A DNA stretch of 60,000 nt from Owenia fusiformis. Taxonomy: Eukaryota > Annelida > Polychaeta > Sabellida > Oweniidae. The notes below the pieces were generated by a model that saw nothing but the letters and a program-made list of their open reading frames with translations, made no database searches and was not told the origin of the DNA. The stretch covers positions 34,002,867 to 34,062,866 of the forward strand of contig CAIIXF020000008.1 in assembly GCA_903813345.2 (NCBI GenBank), written 5' to 3'. The position numbers and the translations under genes were made by a program. This document shows, piece after piece, positions 13,101 to 28,100 of the stretch (the first letter of the stretch is position 1; the number at the start of each line of letters is the position of its first letter).

Positions 13101-16100
13101 TAAGAATAAGACATCATAACCAATAAGTAATAATGTGTGAATCAAGGGAGCTCTAATTCTGTTAGAGCCATTTTCTGTAGAAATGCATTATACTGAAATA
13201 GTTTGTTTACTAACATGCTATAAATTACTACTAACTCAACTCTAGTGATGTACCTAGGTCAGGATGAACTTGTAAAATGTCAAATCCAGTACATAGAATC
13301 ATGTGTGTCATATTTTAAAACACAAATATGAGAAAATAGAGTGAAATTAGCAAGAAATAAAATAAACTGATTCAAAGTAAACATCCTAAATTATGTAAAA
13401 CACGAGAAAAATTTGGTACTTTAATCAAATTTTAGAGAGAAATAGAGTGAAATAAGCATGAGCAGACGGACATTTTAACTGTAGATAATGATGAGTTTTC
13501 TCCCATCAAAAATATTGTGATACCCTTTAACTTAAAATAACATAAAAACAAGCCTAAACTAAATTATATAGAAATACTTGTACATGTCAATGAAACAGAT
13601 TCATTAAAAAATTGGTTGCATGATCTAAGTGTGAGTAGATCATTTGAAAAATAGATGAGCTTCCTCCCAACCAACCGATAACATCCACATATTGATATCA
13701 ACCCTCAAATTACATAATATTCCAAACATTTGCATTTCTACTGAAAATCAGTTTATTTATATTATTGAATAACTAAAGTAACTATAGAAAGTTCAGTGAT
13801 GTTTATTGTATGTAGAGGATATTATCTAAATCTGTTATCAACTAAACATGTGTGTTTTTACTAATACGTTGTCTAGGTTACACTAACCATTGTTTCACCA
13901 TTTGCCATGAATAAACTTTCAATGATCATGCAGATGACATGCCATCTCTCTCTTAAAACACAAATCAGTTTCTTGATTTTCCTACATTTCTATATGATTT
14001 AGAGATAAGTCTTTGTACATGACCCTTTTATTTTCTTCTAATTTTTCTGTATAACAAGTTTTAAAAATATGTGGTAGCATTTGCTCGTATTTGCTCATAA
14101 GGAAATACAATGCTTGGTGTCATAAAATCATTATCCATCTTGATATAATAAGTTGCACTTGTATGATTAGATTAATGTGATTGCATTGAGAAAAACAATA
14201 GAATATATAATACATTGTACCAGCAATACAGTCTATATGAGGTATCAGATACTTGTAAGCCTTTCATACGATACCTTACAATGAGAATCCTCGTTGTTTT
14301 AGCTTATAAGTGAGGCACTATGTTTAGTCTAATGCTTTGGACCCTTGTGACCATCTCTGTAATAAATACCTCTCATTGTAATGAGCATCTCTCTCTATGT
14401 AATGAATACCTCTGCAAATGGAACACCATGTAATGAATATCTCTCTCTGTAATACAAATGTCTCTCTGTTAGGATTGTATATCTGTACTCCTTAAAAGTG
14501 AACTCTCACGACTTAAAATATTTTCTATTATGCAACATTTCAATTCACCATGAGATAACAATCATATTTTCTCTTCCAGCTTTACCAAATAATATCCTTC
14601 CCTCAAAATCCCCAATGATGCGATCCAACCCTCGCAAAACATCATCCAGACAAAGTATGAACAGATCCACAGAGAGCTTATCGTCAACTGGGCGTGGCAC
14701 CCCCACCCCCAATAGAGTGGTCCCCAGAATGTCAACAGGCAGCATGAAGAAATGGCCTTCGATGCCGTCCCAGACAGATATACAAAGCAATGATGTAACA
14801 CCTACGAGGTATGTTCAAAAAATTTTGAAGGCGTTGGATGATGAATGGGAGTTGGTGGAAACTATAATTTGGTTTATCGATGGCGTTGTTGGTTTGTTTA
14901 AGTTGGGAATTTCTGCTCCGCATGTTGTTTTCACCTATTTTGTTATTTCCATTTTTATTCAATCGCTTCGATATTGAAAATAGCTTTGAATGTTTTACAT
15001 GTATCTGTACATGCATTCTGTCATTGTTCATATTGGCTTTTTAAGAGTAAATACTAGCTGTATTATCTTGAAATGCTAAATGGGGTAAACAAGGGAAGGA
15101 ATAAAGTAAACAAGTATGCAGTCCACATCATCATGTAAAATTGCATAGAGATGCACGAAAATGTGAAAAACTATATAAATTCTTGAGAAAAGTGAATCCT
15201 CCTGGTCTGTTCTTCATTATTGTTTTATTTTCACTCTGATTTATGATTCCATTTGGGAATCCCTAATCACAATCCATTTAAATGGACAATACAGTCCATT
15301 TAGATTGAAAGAGGAATTTCATATGAAATACTAGGGTAAGCTAAGCCAGATCCAATCTTTCAAATTAATAAGGCAAAGTAGATTTGAGTTAATACCATAG
15401 AACAACCTGGTACCCTAGAGTGTTATATCTATCATAAATCATATATTTATTGCAGTATTGCAATACATAAGGGCTTTTAACCCATATCTAGTATATTAGG
15501 TTGCCTATTTCACTCGATTTCTCTATTAAATTTGAATGAACCGTCTAATTTTCTTGCATTCCTATACAATTTTGAGTTTTGGCGACATGCCTGTATATTC
15601 TATTCCTTGCTGATTCCACTCTTTTGTGCTCATTTTGCATTTCAAAATATGACCATCACAAAATTTCTTCATGAGTTAAAATGACTCTCCCGGGTAATGA
15701 CTGCTAGGTTTATCATTATCTCAGTAATACAGTAAAACGTGCAGGTTATGCTTATATTCTGGAGATTAAAATAACGAGGACTAAGCAAGAAACAAGGTGA
15801 ATATGCATAGAGCCTAAAAGACTTTAGGCAGAGAACCTATACTTTAGGCAGATAGCCTATACTTTAGGCAGAGAACCTATACTTTAGGCAGATAGCCTAT
15901 ATTTTAGGGAGAGAACCTATACTTTAGGCAGATAGCCTATACTTTAGGGAGAGAACCTATACTTTAGGCAGATGTCAAGGATTTGAGAATTAGACTGTTT
16001 TCCAAAATGCCAGAATATCAGCTTCTTTTCCACTCAAGCAGTAAAGATATTTCTGTTGAGCAAATTCTTGATTTGGGCAGAACATTAAGTTGTACACTAG

Positions 16101-19100
16101 ATAAACTCAAAATTGAATCCACTTTTGTATTTCACAGACCAGCAATGTCTAATCTCCAGATTCACTTTATCAAAGGAAATTCTGATTTATATCCAAATAT
16201 TTTTTGAGAAAATTGACTTGTTATTGCAGTTTGTGCTATTAAATAATAGAATAGAACGTTGGTTTCATTTGCTATTTCCAATTGTCAGACGATTTATTGA
16301 TTTGATAATCTAATCTATGTCCAAACCAAAGGATTTACCATTTCCAATAGTGGTCAGTTGCCTTATCTAATCACCTGCTGTATGGTCTGCGTTTCTTGAA
16401 TTTGATTGGCCAAGTTGAGATCATGTGATCTAGATTTGTATGGGTAGTAAGAACCTCCCTCTCTCTGTCTTTGGCAACTATCAAGCAAAAATATTGACTG
16501 ATTTTAGGAATTAGGAATGTAATAAGCAAATCCAAGGGCATCTTTGATCTGTTATGAGAGATATTAAGTTGCTTGGTCAATGTCCTTCATTGTGTGAAAG
16601 TCTTATATAATATGGAATACATGTACATGATGCTACAGTCACATAAGGCTGCAATATCTTTTGTGGGACAAATTTGAAGATGGAGAGTCTTGAGAATTTA
16701 ACGATTTGTGACATTGAAGAAATCAAAATCTGTGGGGGGATATTTACCCTCATTTGTACAGGATGCGATTTTTAGCTTTGTTTTGTTGATTGTACTTGTT
16801 GCTTTAGTTTTCACTGGGCTTTACTATTTCTCCTGCATCGTATCATGCCTTTGTGGCGCAGGCAAATTGTGATCATTATTATTTGTTCATATTGATGTTA
16901 ATCGATTAATATTGATTAATAATTAATCACAACCTTATTGATAATTTATGTTTTTTATTCATGTTTCTTCAAACATTTCAATTTTTCACATCATGTCAAG
17001 CAAACGAATCATGTGCAGTGATTCATATATCTTTATCATTTGGTATTAATCGATTAATTGATTATTAATTATTATTTGATTATTTAATGTTGCTTTATGT
17101 TCCATGTTGTTGCTTCAGAAGGCTACACGCCATTAAGGAGGATTCTAGCAAGTAATGACAGTTATGCCCCTTAGGCCACTAAAAATTATTTATCTGTTGA
17201 GCACTTTTTAGAAAAATATCCAATCCAAGTTTTACACTCTGAAAGTTTTGAATTCTGACATCAAAATGGAATAAAAGTCCCCAAACGCAACAAAAATGGA
17301 GTTTTTGGAGTGAATATTGGGAAACAGACATTTAATTTTGAGTGGCCTTTGTAGCTAGTCATGCATGCTTTTTCTCACCAGTGCAACCCAACAAATCCAA
17401 GTCCTATATACTGTAGATATTCAATTAAGCACAGAATAATTGCATCTATATCATAATGGTTTGGTTTTCGTCTGTTCTTGTATTATACTTTGTGTTTTTG
17501 GGCTGGACTGATAAAAGTTAGTTGAATTTTTGCATATGTTCAGTGCTAAAGTAAATGTGTATTAGAATATCTATTTTGAGGACCAGGTCAATATTTCAAT
17601 ATTTTCCCTGAAGTCAATATTTCAATATTTTCTCTTTCTCAATCCAGGAAGCCATATCCTTGAAAAGATATGACTTTTACCCCCTTCCCAATGTGATTTT
17701 TTTTATTAATTATGTTTGCATTTGTACTTAGGATATTGACCTTGTCTCTTACTTGACTTAAAATAGATATATTTGTGTTTTTGAATTAGTATGATTAGTA
17801 TGGCATGGATTGTATATTTCATATTTTTTGCATGTAGCATCTAAATGTGATTTTATTAGGCACTATCTATTATTAGACAGTTTGCATTTTTGTTTGTTTT
17901 GTTTCTGTATTTTGTGTTGTTTACTTTCTTGATTTGTTTTGTTTCTAGATTAAATACTAGCGGCTCTATCTCTATGACGAGTCTTACGGGACGATATACC
18001 TCCACACCAACTAGGCCTCGGTAAAACGCCATCTATATGATCGATCTGAAATCTCATATAAAAATCTTCTATTCTTAATATTTTCAGTATAAAATTTTCA
18101 ACTCATATTAAACATATTGTGAATGTATTTTGTACCTATAATAATTTAATATCGGATTATAATTACGATTGCATCTGCAAATAATGAATTGAAATGCTTA
18201 ATATCTTAACACAAGAAGTAGAAACCAATGCATTATTTTATTATTTTGTCATTTCAAATTTAACTTTTAATCAAAGCAAGTTAAAAATAGATAAATTGAA
18301 CGTGACCTGAAGTTAAATTACAGATTTCAAAGTTTAAATAAATGACTCGAAGAATGTCGAATAGAATATAATTATGACACCAGAAAGTGAATGTTTTTCA
18401 AATCAGCGACCTGTTACTGAAGCAAAAAGGGAAATGAGTTAATGGAAGTTACTTGATAAATATTTTGCGACTAAACATAGTGTCACCTTAAGAATGCTTT
18501 CAATGTAAAATGAAACATTGTAGATTTGACTTTTTAGTGCATTGAATATTCCATGACCTTTCCTTTCAAATAACGTGATAAGGTAATAAGCAATGTCAAA
18601 ATAAATGTAACTGTTGAGAGTCTATTTATTGTGAAGTATTTCTAGGTACAAAATATATTAGTACTCTACTTGAAAATGGTGGTAGCCGATTAACATGTGT
18701 AAAAATATGAACACATGTATTTTACTTTAACATTTTTGAAGAATTTTTAACCGTGTTATCATTTTTAACATGCGTGAATAATGTAAACATATGGAAATAA
18801 TTTAACATGTGTAAAACATTTAACATGTTTAATGAATGTAAACAAGTATAAATAATATAAACATGTGCAAATAATTACATGTGTAAATAATTACATGTGT
18901 AAATAATTTTAACACATGTGAATAACACATGTTAATTGTTATAACAATATGTACATAATTCAAATACATGTAAATAATTTAACATGTGTTAATGATATAA
19001 ACACATGTAAATAATCATTATAGGACAGAGACTCGGAATGACATGGCTAACATTTACTACATGAATAATTCTCCAGAAATAATTGTATCTTTGTATGGAA

Positions 19101-22100
19101 CATTATATATGCCAACATCAATAAAGTCTCCCTAAAGTATAAATTAAAAATATATTAAGGTAGGTTCAAAGGAATGATTAATCCATACTGACAGCATGTA
19201 CAAACAAGTCAAAAAGTGCACCTCTAGACCTACCTTAATATGTGGTAAATCAGGCTCCCTATTTCAGATTTGATGAATTAAAAAAATCAAATTAAAGGTC
19301 ATAATCCAATTTTCCATATCTCTATCAGGAACACTATTACTTAATTATTACAACTTATCTTCAGAATACTTGACTAGTGAGGTCATCTCTTCTTATAATT
19401 TTGCTCCAAACAATGAAGTTCATATCATAAAGTATACAATAGCATTCAAGAATTCGATGTTGATATGTACAATGTTATATGCAAGCATATACAGTACTTA
19501 CAATTCTAATATGCATGACTGTATCGTCTACTATTACCTTTTTTGTTTACATGCATGCATGATACATTAATTTTAATTTAATTTTTTTTGCATGATTTTG
19601 GTTAATTTTAACAGGTCGGTGCAGCATTGATGAGTACTTGTGAACTTTCAGTTTTAAAACATCTGAAAATATCTGTTCAGTCATTTTTGGCACTGAGTGC
19701 TGTAGTTTGCACTTAGACTTCCATAAATGAGTGATTATATAGAAATCAATCAAAACCACCTACATCAATGCTACACTGTCAAACCTAGGTTATTTTAACT
19801 TTTTTAGATCATATAGTGTGGTTTCAACTCCATCTCCGGCACGTCTTAGTCAGCGTTCTCCCTCTCTTGGCAGTCTTAGTACACGACGGCCATCTTTCAA
19901 CTCTTCTACAACTTCACTAAATACTGCTCATGTACAACGAAATTTTCGGTACTTAACCATAAACATCCTCCAAATCATATGGGTACAATGTTTTTACAGA
20001 TTTTTTTATTCGGCAGATTTTATTTTCACTACCATTGTAAGCTTGTACTGACATGCATATTTAGATCACCCTGTATATACCAGAATACCAATACCAAATA
20101 CCAAATAGATATTCATGCCCATACTGAGTGTCGTTACTATAAATAAAATTGAAAACTTGTAAATGGGTTTATTCCCAAATTGTTTCAGATTTATATTTCA
20201 TATTCTCCCATCGTGGAAAGATTTGGTGTTGTTATATTTCAAAGAAATTCTTACTGCTTTCGACAGAACATATTGATAACTGAGAGGAATCAATGAGAAG
20301 AATTATGTTCAGATTATTGTGATTTTGTGCAATTATTTTCTCATTGTCATTTCTCATCTTGTAATTAGTCGAATACAAATTACATGGCATGAATCCTGAC
20401 ATTTAGGAATATTACTCTTGAAAATGCAGAAGCACTTCATTTCAATGAAACAAGTTATTTTCTAAAAAATGTTCAGATACTAGGCTATCAAAATGAATGA
20501 TTTATAATCTATAAGTGAATTTATAACCAAGAACAGGAATGATCATGTGACTATAACTGTCTAATCAAATTAGATATTCATCGGTCCTTCCTTTCCTCCA
20601 TTGAAATTTCATGAATGTACGGAATGGAAAATCTAAGTAGTCCATTTTTTGCCAATCTATTTAACCCCTAATGATTTGGAGGATGGCAATTAACAATACT
20701 TATCATATTAATATAATTAACAATTTAAAAGTAAATAAATAAATTATTAGATTATCCCTGATTGTTGTTGCTTGCTACAATTTTAGTTTAGCTAGAATAT
20801 AGAAATCATTGTACCAGTTCTGTAGTTTGTGGCTCAAATATAATTTTCTATTTTATAATAGTTTTGTCGTGCTTATCTCTCAGTTAGTAATTTTGCCTAC
20901 ATTTCATCTTCACATATAATTTATAAAATATAAATTTGTTTAAAATGACTATTTTTTGTTTCTAAATATATTCTTTTTATTGCAGCTCAAAGGAGACAAC
21001 TTTTAATTCAGGTAAGATTTCATCTGCCATATTAACTTTCACTCTTGTGAGAGTGATATAGGAGTTGTTATGGTTTTTTATGATCATGTGGTTTTTATAT
21101 GAATATTTTGCCCCAATATCAACATCAAATTGCAGGCGCTTATCATGATCCAGGAGAACATCCTCCTCAAGATTGATTGTCCTCAATTAATATGATTGCA
21201 TCATCATCTTAGAATTGGGCTGAATCAAAGAACTCTTTCTAATTAAGAGTACATGTACATGTATAGTCAAAACATTGAACTTTCATTAAAGGAATATTCC
21301 TTGCCAGACCCTTTCTCTCATGAAATTGTAGCTATAATCATATATATAGTTTCCATATTTTGCAAAACATGGGAAAATGTTTTAATATGGTCAATATTGA
21401 TCATTTAAAAATCTAGTGCTTATTTCCAGTGAGCTGCCAAGATTTCTTGCAGGAAGTGATGTCATCAACTCTCAACTTCTATAACCTTGCCCATAACAGT
21501 ATAGGAAAGTAGCACAAAATCACTTCTAGACGAGTGATCATTACTTTCTGTGCAAAAATATTTTCAGGGCTTTTCAACTTAGAATAAAAGAAGAGATTTT
21601 CAGAAGGATTAAATAAGATACAAAGTTGAAAAATAATATTTAGCTGGTTTTGTAATTCTTAATAGCTCCTCACCTAATGCTATATGCAAAGTTGAGAGTC
21701 GATGACATCACTTCCTGTGTGAAATTTTAAAAGATGGCAGCTTACTGGAATTGAGCATCACATTTCTAAGTGATCAAATTTTGCGTGTTTTGCTAAACAT
21801 GGCAAGCATACATATGGTTATAGCTACCATATGAGGAGAGAGATGGTTTGGCAAGGAATATTCCTTTAAATACATCTAACTTACCAATTGCGAGTGATAC
21901 TAAGCATTAGCAATGAAATATTTATGTGACTTTTGAAATTGTTAATATGCATTGATGAAGTAATTATGAGAGAGAACAAATTGGCATTATTTCAGATGTG
22001 ATGAACAATTAGGGAACATTTAAAAAACCATGCATGATGCTTGTATAACCCTTTCTAGAATATTTAGGAAAATTCTATTTCATGAATTTGAAGGTTTATT

Positions 22101-25100
22101 TTTAACTCAAATTATTTGTTATGGTCTTTGAATTGTTATCATGCTTATCCCTGGGACAAATTTGAGGCTCATTTGACCATTCTTAGTACTTTGATATGAC
22201 TAGTGGTTTGGTAAGCTTCTCGGGTGAATTTCAACCACTATGAGTTTATATATGATATCTAATCCATATTTAATTTTGTTAAACATACTGGCTTTTTCCG
22301 ATATCAACATTTTCAAGAATATGTCCGATCCTATACAAATGTTAAAGACCTTTATTTGATTCATAGTTTGATACGACCCCCATGCATGTAGATGTGGAAC
22401 TAGAATGATATCATATGACTGAACTATGTTCATGTAGCTCAAGTTAACATAAACTGATACAGAATAAGGGCAGACTTTAGCAGTAAGGAATACTTGAAAC
22501 AAAAGCAAAAAAATTCACTCAAAGTTATAGTACAGTGTACATATTGGGAGGGGTGTGTCTTTAGATTTGTATGGTCAGTTTGTCAGTTAGGATATAAGTG
22601 AATAAGAAAATTAAGCAAGATGAGGAAAAGTGGAGCAGGAAAAAAGCCTACAGGCTGGAATGAAAGTGAGTAGGTCTTGTCAACTAGTTCATCATCATGT
22701 GACACACAGTACTGATGAATAATGTTAAATAATGTCTCTGCTGTACATATCTCAAGAAAAAAGGATTTACTTAATTTCACTTTAGCGGTATGAACGAAAA
22801 TAAACTGAAGTTCCATGTTATGCTTTTCTTGTCATTTTTGTCTATTTAAAACGAGGAAGTAATATTTGTATGTGACCAACATTTCATAAATCGTGTTCAA
22901 AAAAGTTTTTTAAAGAACTGTATGGTCATGCAATCCTATCTTTAGACTGAAAAGATCTCAAAAGTTGTAATTATAATGACATCATTGTATAATCTCTGGC
23001 CTGTTGTAATTTTGTTTCTGCCATCCTGGTTAATAAGCCTCTCTGAGTAATTTGATCTAAGAAAATGATACTCTGGCACACAGTTCCCCCCTCTCAAAAA
23101 AAAACAGGCAGTATCTGAATTCAAGGCAGTTCTTATAATGTTTCAGATTATGGATTTAAATTGACATGTTTAAGAATTAATTAGGAATTTTTATATTAAA
23201 AAAATGTTCTATGTATATTTGCATTTCCTGTAAATGTTTATATCTACATGCATTACATTTAGATTTCAGTAACCTTTGAGATATTGTCTAAAGAATTCTT
23301 TTTACATTTTACCATTGGAAAGCCAAAACATAACAATGAATAGTCAATTTCCAAAATCAGAATATTTGAGTATATGTATTTAGTTTATAATGTAATATTA
23401 TGTTGATACCAATAATTAAAAAATTCCATATTTTGTTCCAGAGGAGCGATGTTTGAAGATGTACCTGCGTGGGCGTCCCATCTCTCTCTATGCCCCATCA
23501 GATCTAGAGGATTACAACATGAGTAAGGTTGGGGAGCCACCTACAGAAAAATTAAAATTGGAATGGGTGTATCCTTTTAAAATAATCCAAATGTAACCAT
23601 GGGGATTATTTTTGGAACCATCACTTGTTCAAATTTTGTTGCATATCATTGTCTTACTAAATGAGACAGTGATTTTTGTGGAATTGTAACTTCTGATCGT
23701 ACTAAAAAACAGACCCCTGGGGATCAGGTAGCCCTTGCAACACAGCCATTCTGAGGCTAGGACTTTGTAGCTCAGTTCCTGGAAACCTGGTTAGAAGATT
23801 GAGAGGTCCCGGGTGTAAATCCCACACAGAGCATTGAATTTGGCACACAATTTAAATCAAAATATTATCCCTGGTCAGAATGAATTATATCATTCTGATA
23901 CTCATAGCATCTTTCTATTTCACCTGAAACATCTCAGGGCTGAGAAGAAATGAGATGCCATGGTTTATCATGATGGAATTATATGGATTTCTGACATATT
24001 GTTTCTTTATTTCCCAAAGTTCACTGGGGCAACAAACATAAAATAATTACAATACATTTATTTTTTATAGCTAGTTGTTTTGTTATTCTCCATATGAGAG
24101 TGCTCATGTTGTATCCAGCTTGTGCCCATTAAATGCAATAACCACCAAAGTTTTAAAGGTTAAAACAACTTTGACAAATTGCTATCATCTCTGAATAATA
24201 GACAGCTAAATTATATCTCAAAATTAATCATTCAGCAGACCATTTAGATAATTTGAAGCAATAATTTGTGGCAATGTGATTACTTTCTGCCAGATGCTTG
24301 AATTAACATCAATCTTGGGAATTGCTATGGATTAACTGTATAATTGATGCAAGTATTGTTAGAAAGAGACTGGTATTACGATACATGGTGGTATATTAGA
24401 TTTGATGTAAGAGAATGCCAAGATGAAAACTTTTTTCCTTTCTAAATTACAGTCACTGCATTGCTACAAATTTTATACCATTATTTTTTTGATTATTGCA
24501 CACATTGAACATTCTATTTACGCAAAAAAGTTTTTAGAACATTCTTGTTTTATTAAAAACCCTGTTTCAGAATTAGAGGCTAGCTTTTTGTTATCCCACC
24601 GAACAAAGTTCGAGGGGGATATAGAGAATCCGTCCGTTTGTCCATCCATCCGTCCGTCTGTGTGTCCTGGCAATAACTCCAATACCGGTTGACGGATTTG
24701 GTTCAAATTTTATAGGCTTATGCCTTATGAGTGTAGGACCTCTGCTCGAGAAGGAATTTTCAATATGGCCACTCAATTCAAAATGGCCACCATTTTTAGT
24801 AAAAAATGTAATCGTTGATAACTCAAATACAAGTTGACGGATTTGGTTCAAATTTTATATGCTCATGCCTAGGGACAAAGGAGTTTCGCACAAAAAGAGA
24901 TTTTCAAAATGGCCACTTAATTTTAAAATGGCGGCCATTTTTCGTAAAAATATGTAATCTTTGATAACTCAAATACCAGTGAACAGATTTGGTTCAAATT
25001 TTATATGATTATGCCTAAAGAGACAGTAGCTCTGTTCAAGAAATATTTCCAAGATGGCGGCTGAATTTCAAGATGGCGGCCAATTTTCTTAAAAAACGTA

Positions 25101-28100
25101 ATCTTTGATAACTCATATACCAGTGAACGGATCTGGTTCAAATTTTATATGATGATGCCTAGTTCACAATGGTATAAACTTACTTTGTGCCAAATTTCAT
25201 GCTTCTATCACAAAGTGCACAAACATTTCAACATTTACACTAGCTATAAAAAGCATAATATGTTTGTTCAGTGGGATTTGCTACTCCGTGGAGTTGCTGT
25301 TTTTTCTAGTTGCTTTATTATTCAATATAATAAGATACAATGTAAGTCATCATTCGGGTGCTCTTCAAGGCAGTGTGTATCTTTCAGCAGGTGCAACATA
25401 CATAGGAGGTGTTGCTGCGGTCTTCTCTCGCATTTTAGTGACAGACCTTTGTATCGTGGACATTCTCATACGGTTCTGAGCTAGATATTTCTTAATGTTG
25501 TCACTTTTGGCACTGGTGAACCATTCAGCAATTTCTTCGATTTCTTCATCAAGGTCTTCTAGCCATCGATTCGCCGGCTCCAGTGGACCATTCGCTCTTC
25601 TTCCACACGTTAAGAATTCTGCCGCTCTTTTTTTTGTCATCCCTTTCTCTTGTAGACCTTATTGGAGAAAAATGTGAAGATATCACGAACTGTTAATTGG
25701 TCTAAGAATGTTCTATGACTGTAAGCTAATAAATCAGTAGCACTTTTAATCTATCAATTTAGACCATATCGTATATGGTCAGCAAAGGATTGAGCGTTAA
25801 TTCTTAGATGTGGTTTAGAAAAAGGATCTCTCTTCTTATTTTGCAACATCTTCTGAGAATTCCTTTTTTGATGGCTCAGTGACTTCCTTCATAAGTAACA
25901 CTACTATATCTAGTTTTAAAAAGGTATCCATAGTCGAGAATTAAACATGAGACATTTGTTTAATGTTGTTCAAAAATTATTCCAAAATAAACTTAAAGGG
26001 ACAAAGTGCGTAAATGAAGTCTCACTTTTGATCTTCATAGTATTTCCAATGGATAAATAAGTACCTGATCTTTCATTTGACACCAAAAACAGCTCAAACA
26101 GACCACATCAGAGTTGACACGATCATGAAAAAATATTTTTGATCTATCAATTTATATGTGTCAAGTTTTTAGCCATGCCATAGAAAGATGGCATTGTTGT
26201 TTGCATTAATTATCCATTCATTTTGATAGGATTTTCAAGCATACGCCATCTTTTAATCCAAGAGTTATTTAAAACATCCACAAATGTGAAAAGTGGTAAT
26301 TCACTTTTTTCAGTCTCTGAACTTCAAATGCCGTTTTCTATGCGAGTAATTTTTTTTTCAGTTCAGTATTATCCCAAATTAAAGTTTTTATCATATTTGA
26401 TTGGCTGTGTGAGTGACATGTCTCATATAATATTTTGTCCTTTTTCCTTCCAAAATAGGCACATTGCCTGTTTAAAGGCAGAATGAGATATATAGGGGGT
26501 GACAAAATTGTAAGCAACATGCAATTGACCAAACAATATATTCCTTATAATGAGCTCAAATATTGTATCTCCCAAAAGATATGTGATATGCAATCAGTTA
26601 GTGAAATTATTAAGATTCAAGTGCAAGAATGAGGAAAATGTTTAAATTCTCCAAAATAATAAATATATGGTAACCACCTCTGCAGAAAATGAATATATTA
26701 CATACATCTTAAGTTTTCATCAAGTTTAGTATGCATTTTGGTGATTTTAAGAAAATGAAGAAAGCAAAAGATGATATGAGCCAAAAACTACAATTGAAAC
26801 AGATTTTGTTTAAGTTGCTCCCTAGATCTGATACTAGTGTGAGCAAAATATGTCGGCGTTATGTGTCGGTCTGTAACAATTATGTAATTTGCAACAAATT
26901 GAGAAGTTACGTTTTAAAATGATTTGAGAATCTTGTTATATTCATGTTAAAGAGTTCTTGACAATAACTATTTATTATACTTTTGTCAGTTTCTTTTTAT
27001 TAGACTTAAGATGAACTGGAAATGAACTTTTGAGTCGAATAAATGTTGATAATGTTCTTTTTATAAACTGGGAAAGTCGAAACATTACAAATAGAATTAT
27101 CATAGAATAATTATATTAAGCATTTGAATATCATTTAGTAGCATTTAAAATCGAATCCACTGCAAAATTTGAAATAATTTAAATATTTCTACACTGACGT
27201 TCACGAGCACACTTCAGTTTCATAATTGATGATTTTATTGATCAAAGAAATATTTTTTATGAATTTATCCTATATCTGCTTAAATATGATCTCGTCCCCG
27301 AAGCAATACTTTGTTATTCCTATCGCTCAGAATTCCTTTAAGATCTGATGGGTAAAAAAGTGAAGAATGAATTGCATAGCAAATAATGTGGACTAATTGG
27401 AAACACTCATGATTGAACCTTATACTTGTATAAATAGGTTTGTTTATGCAAGAAGTGGAAACTGTATCTTACCTTCATTTGAAATGACAGTTTGAATGAT
27501 GGTGAAGCACACAAGTGCTGCAATGATGTGCCTTCCTTCCATGGCTCCTCTGATTTGTGATTCAGATAATCCACAGAGGCAGATGGAACACCTTTTATAC
27601 TAATCCATGACACATTTACCTATTCAAATTATTTCTCTCCACTTGTTTGTTTTCGATGAATTTCAATGAAACTGTTTGGATTTCCTTGATATTTTAACAG
27701 TGTATTGAGTATATATGTTGTTTATGCGTAGCACAAACTTTTCTTTTCTTTTGTTTTAACTCTCGGGAAATAATATATGACATCAAAATGAAATAATATT
27801 TGAGGGTTTCATCAGCTTTGTGAATTGTCCAACAAATGAATATATCGTGACGGAAGGTTTATTTAAAAAATCAAAAATAATTCACACCAGTTTTTCTCAT
27901 TTTTGGCCATTTGATGTTGAGATAAATTGAAATACTGACTTATTTTGAATTTTATGAAAATAAAGGATATTATCTTGTGTCTGTTAAATTTGTTTCTTGT
28001 ATTTTCCTCTGATTTTTATGTTATCGCACTTCGAATATAATTTGTTGAGTTACTTTTTTGGAGGGACAATTCCTGTTGTTATTGTACTTATTAAAAGACA

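Noticed and set aside
14498-14977. 159-codon plus-strand open frame
   Set aside because: Only 14580-14808 is an EML exon; the rest is intron on both sides of clear splice sites.
15821-15972. CRISPR-like regularly spaced repeat
   Set aside because: There are no unique spacers; it is a head-to-tail minisatellite in an animal intron.
15983-16313. Two plus-strand open frames in EML intron 3
   Set aside because: No splice phase match to EML exons 3 or 4, no domain, ordinary AT-rich composition.
23767-23830. tRNA gene
   Set aside because: A- and B-box-like words are present but no acceptor stem or anticodon arm pairs; a SINE head fits better.
24423-24851. Overlapping open frames on both strands
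   Set aside because: Inside inverted-repeat element A; they include its CCGTCC tract and show no protein family.
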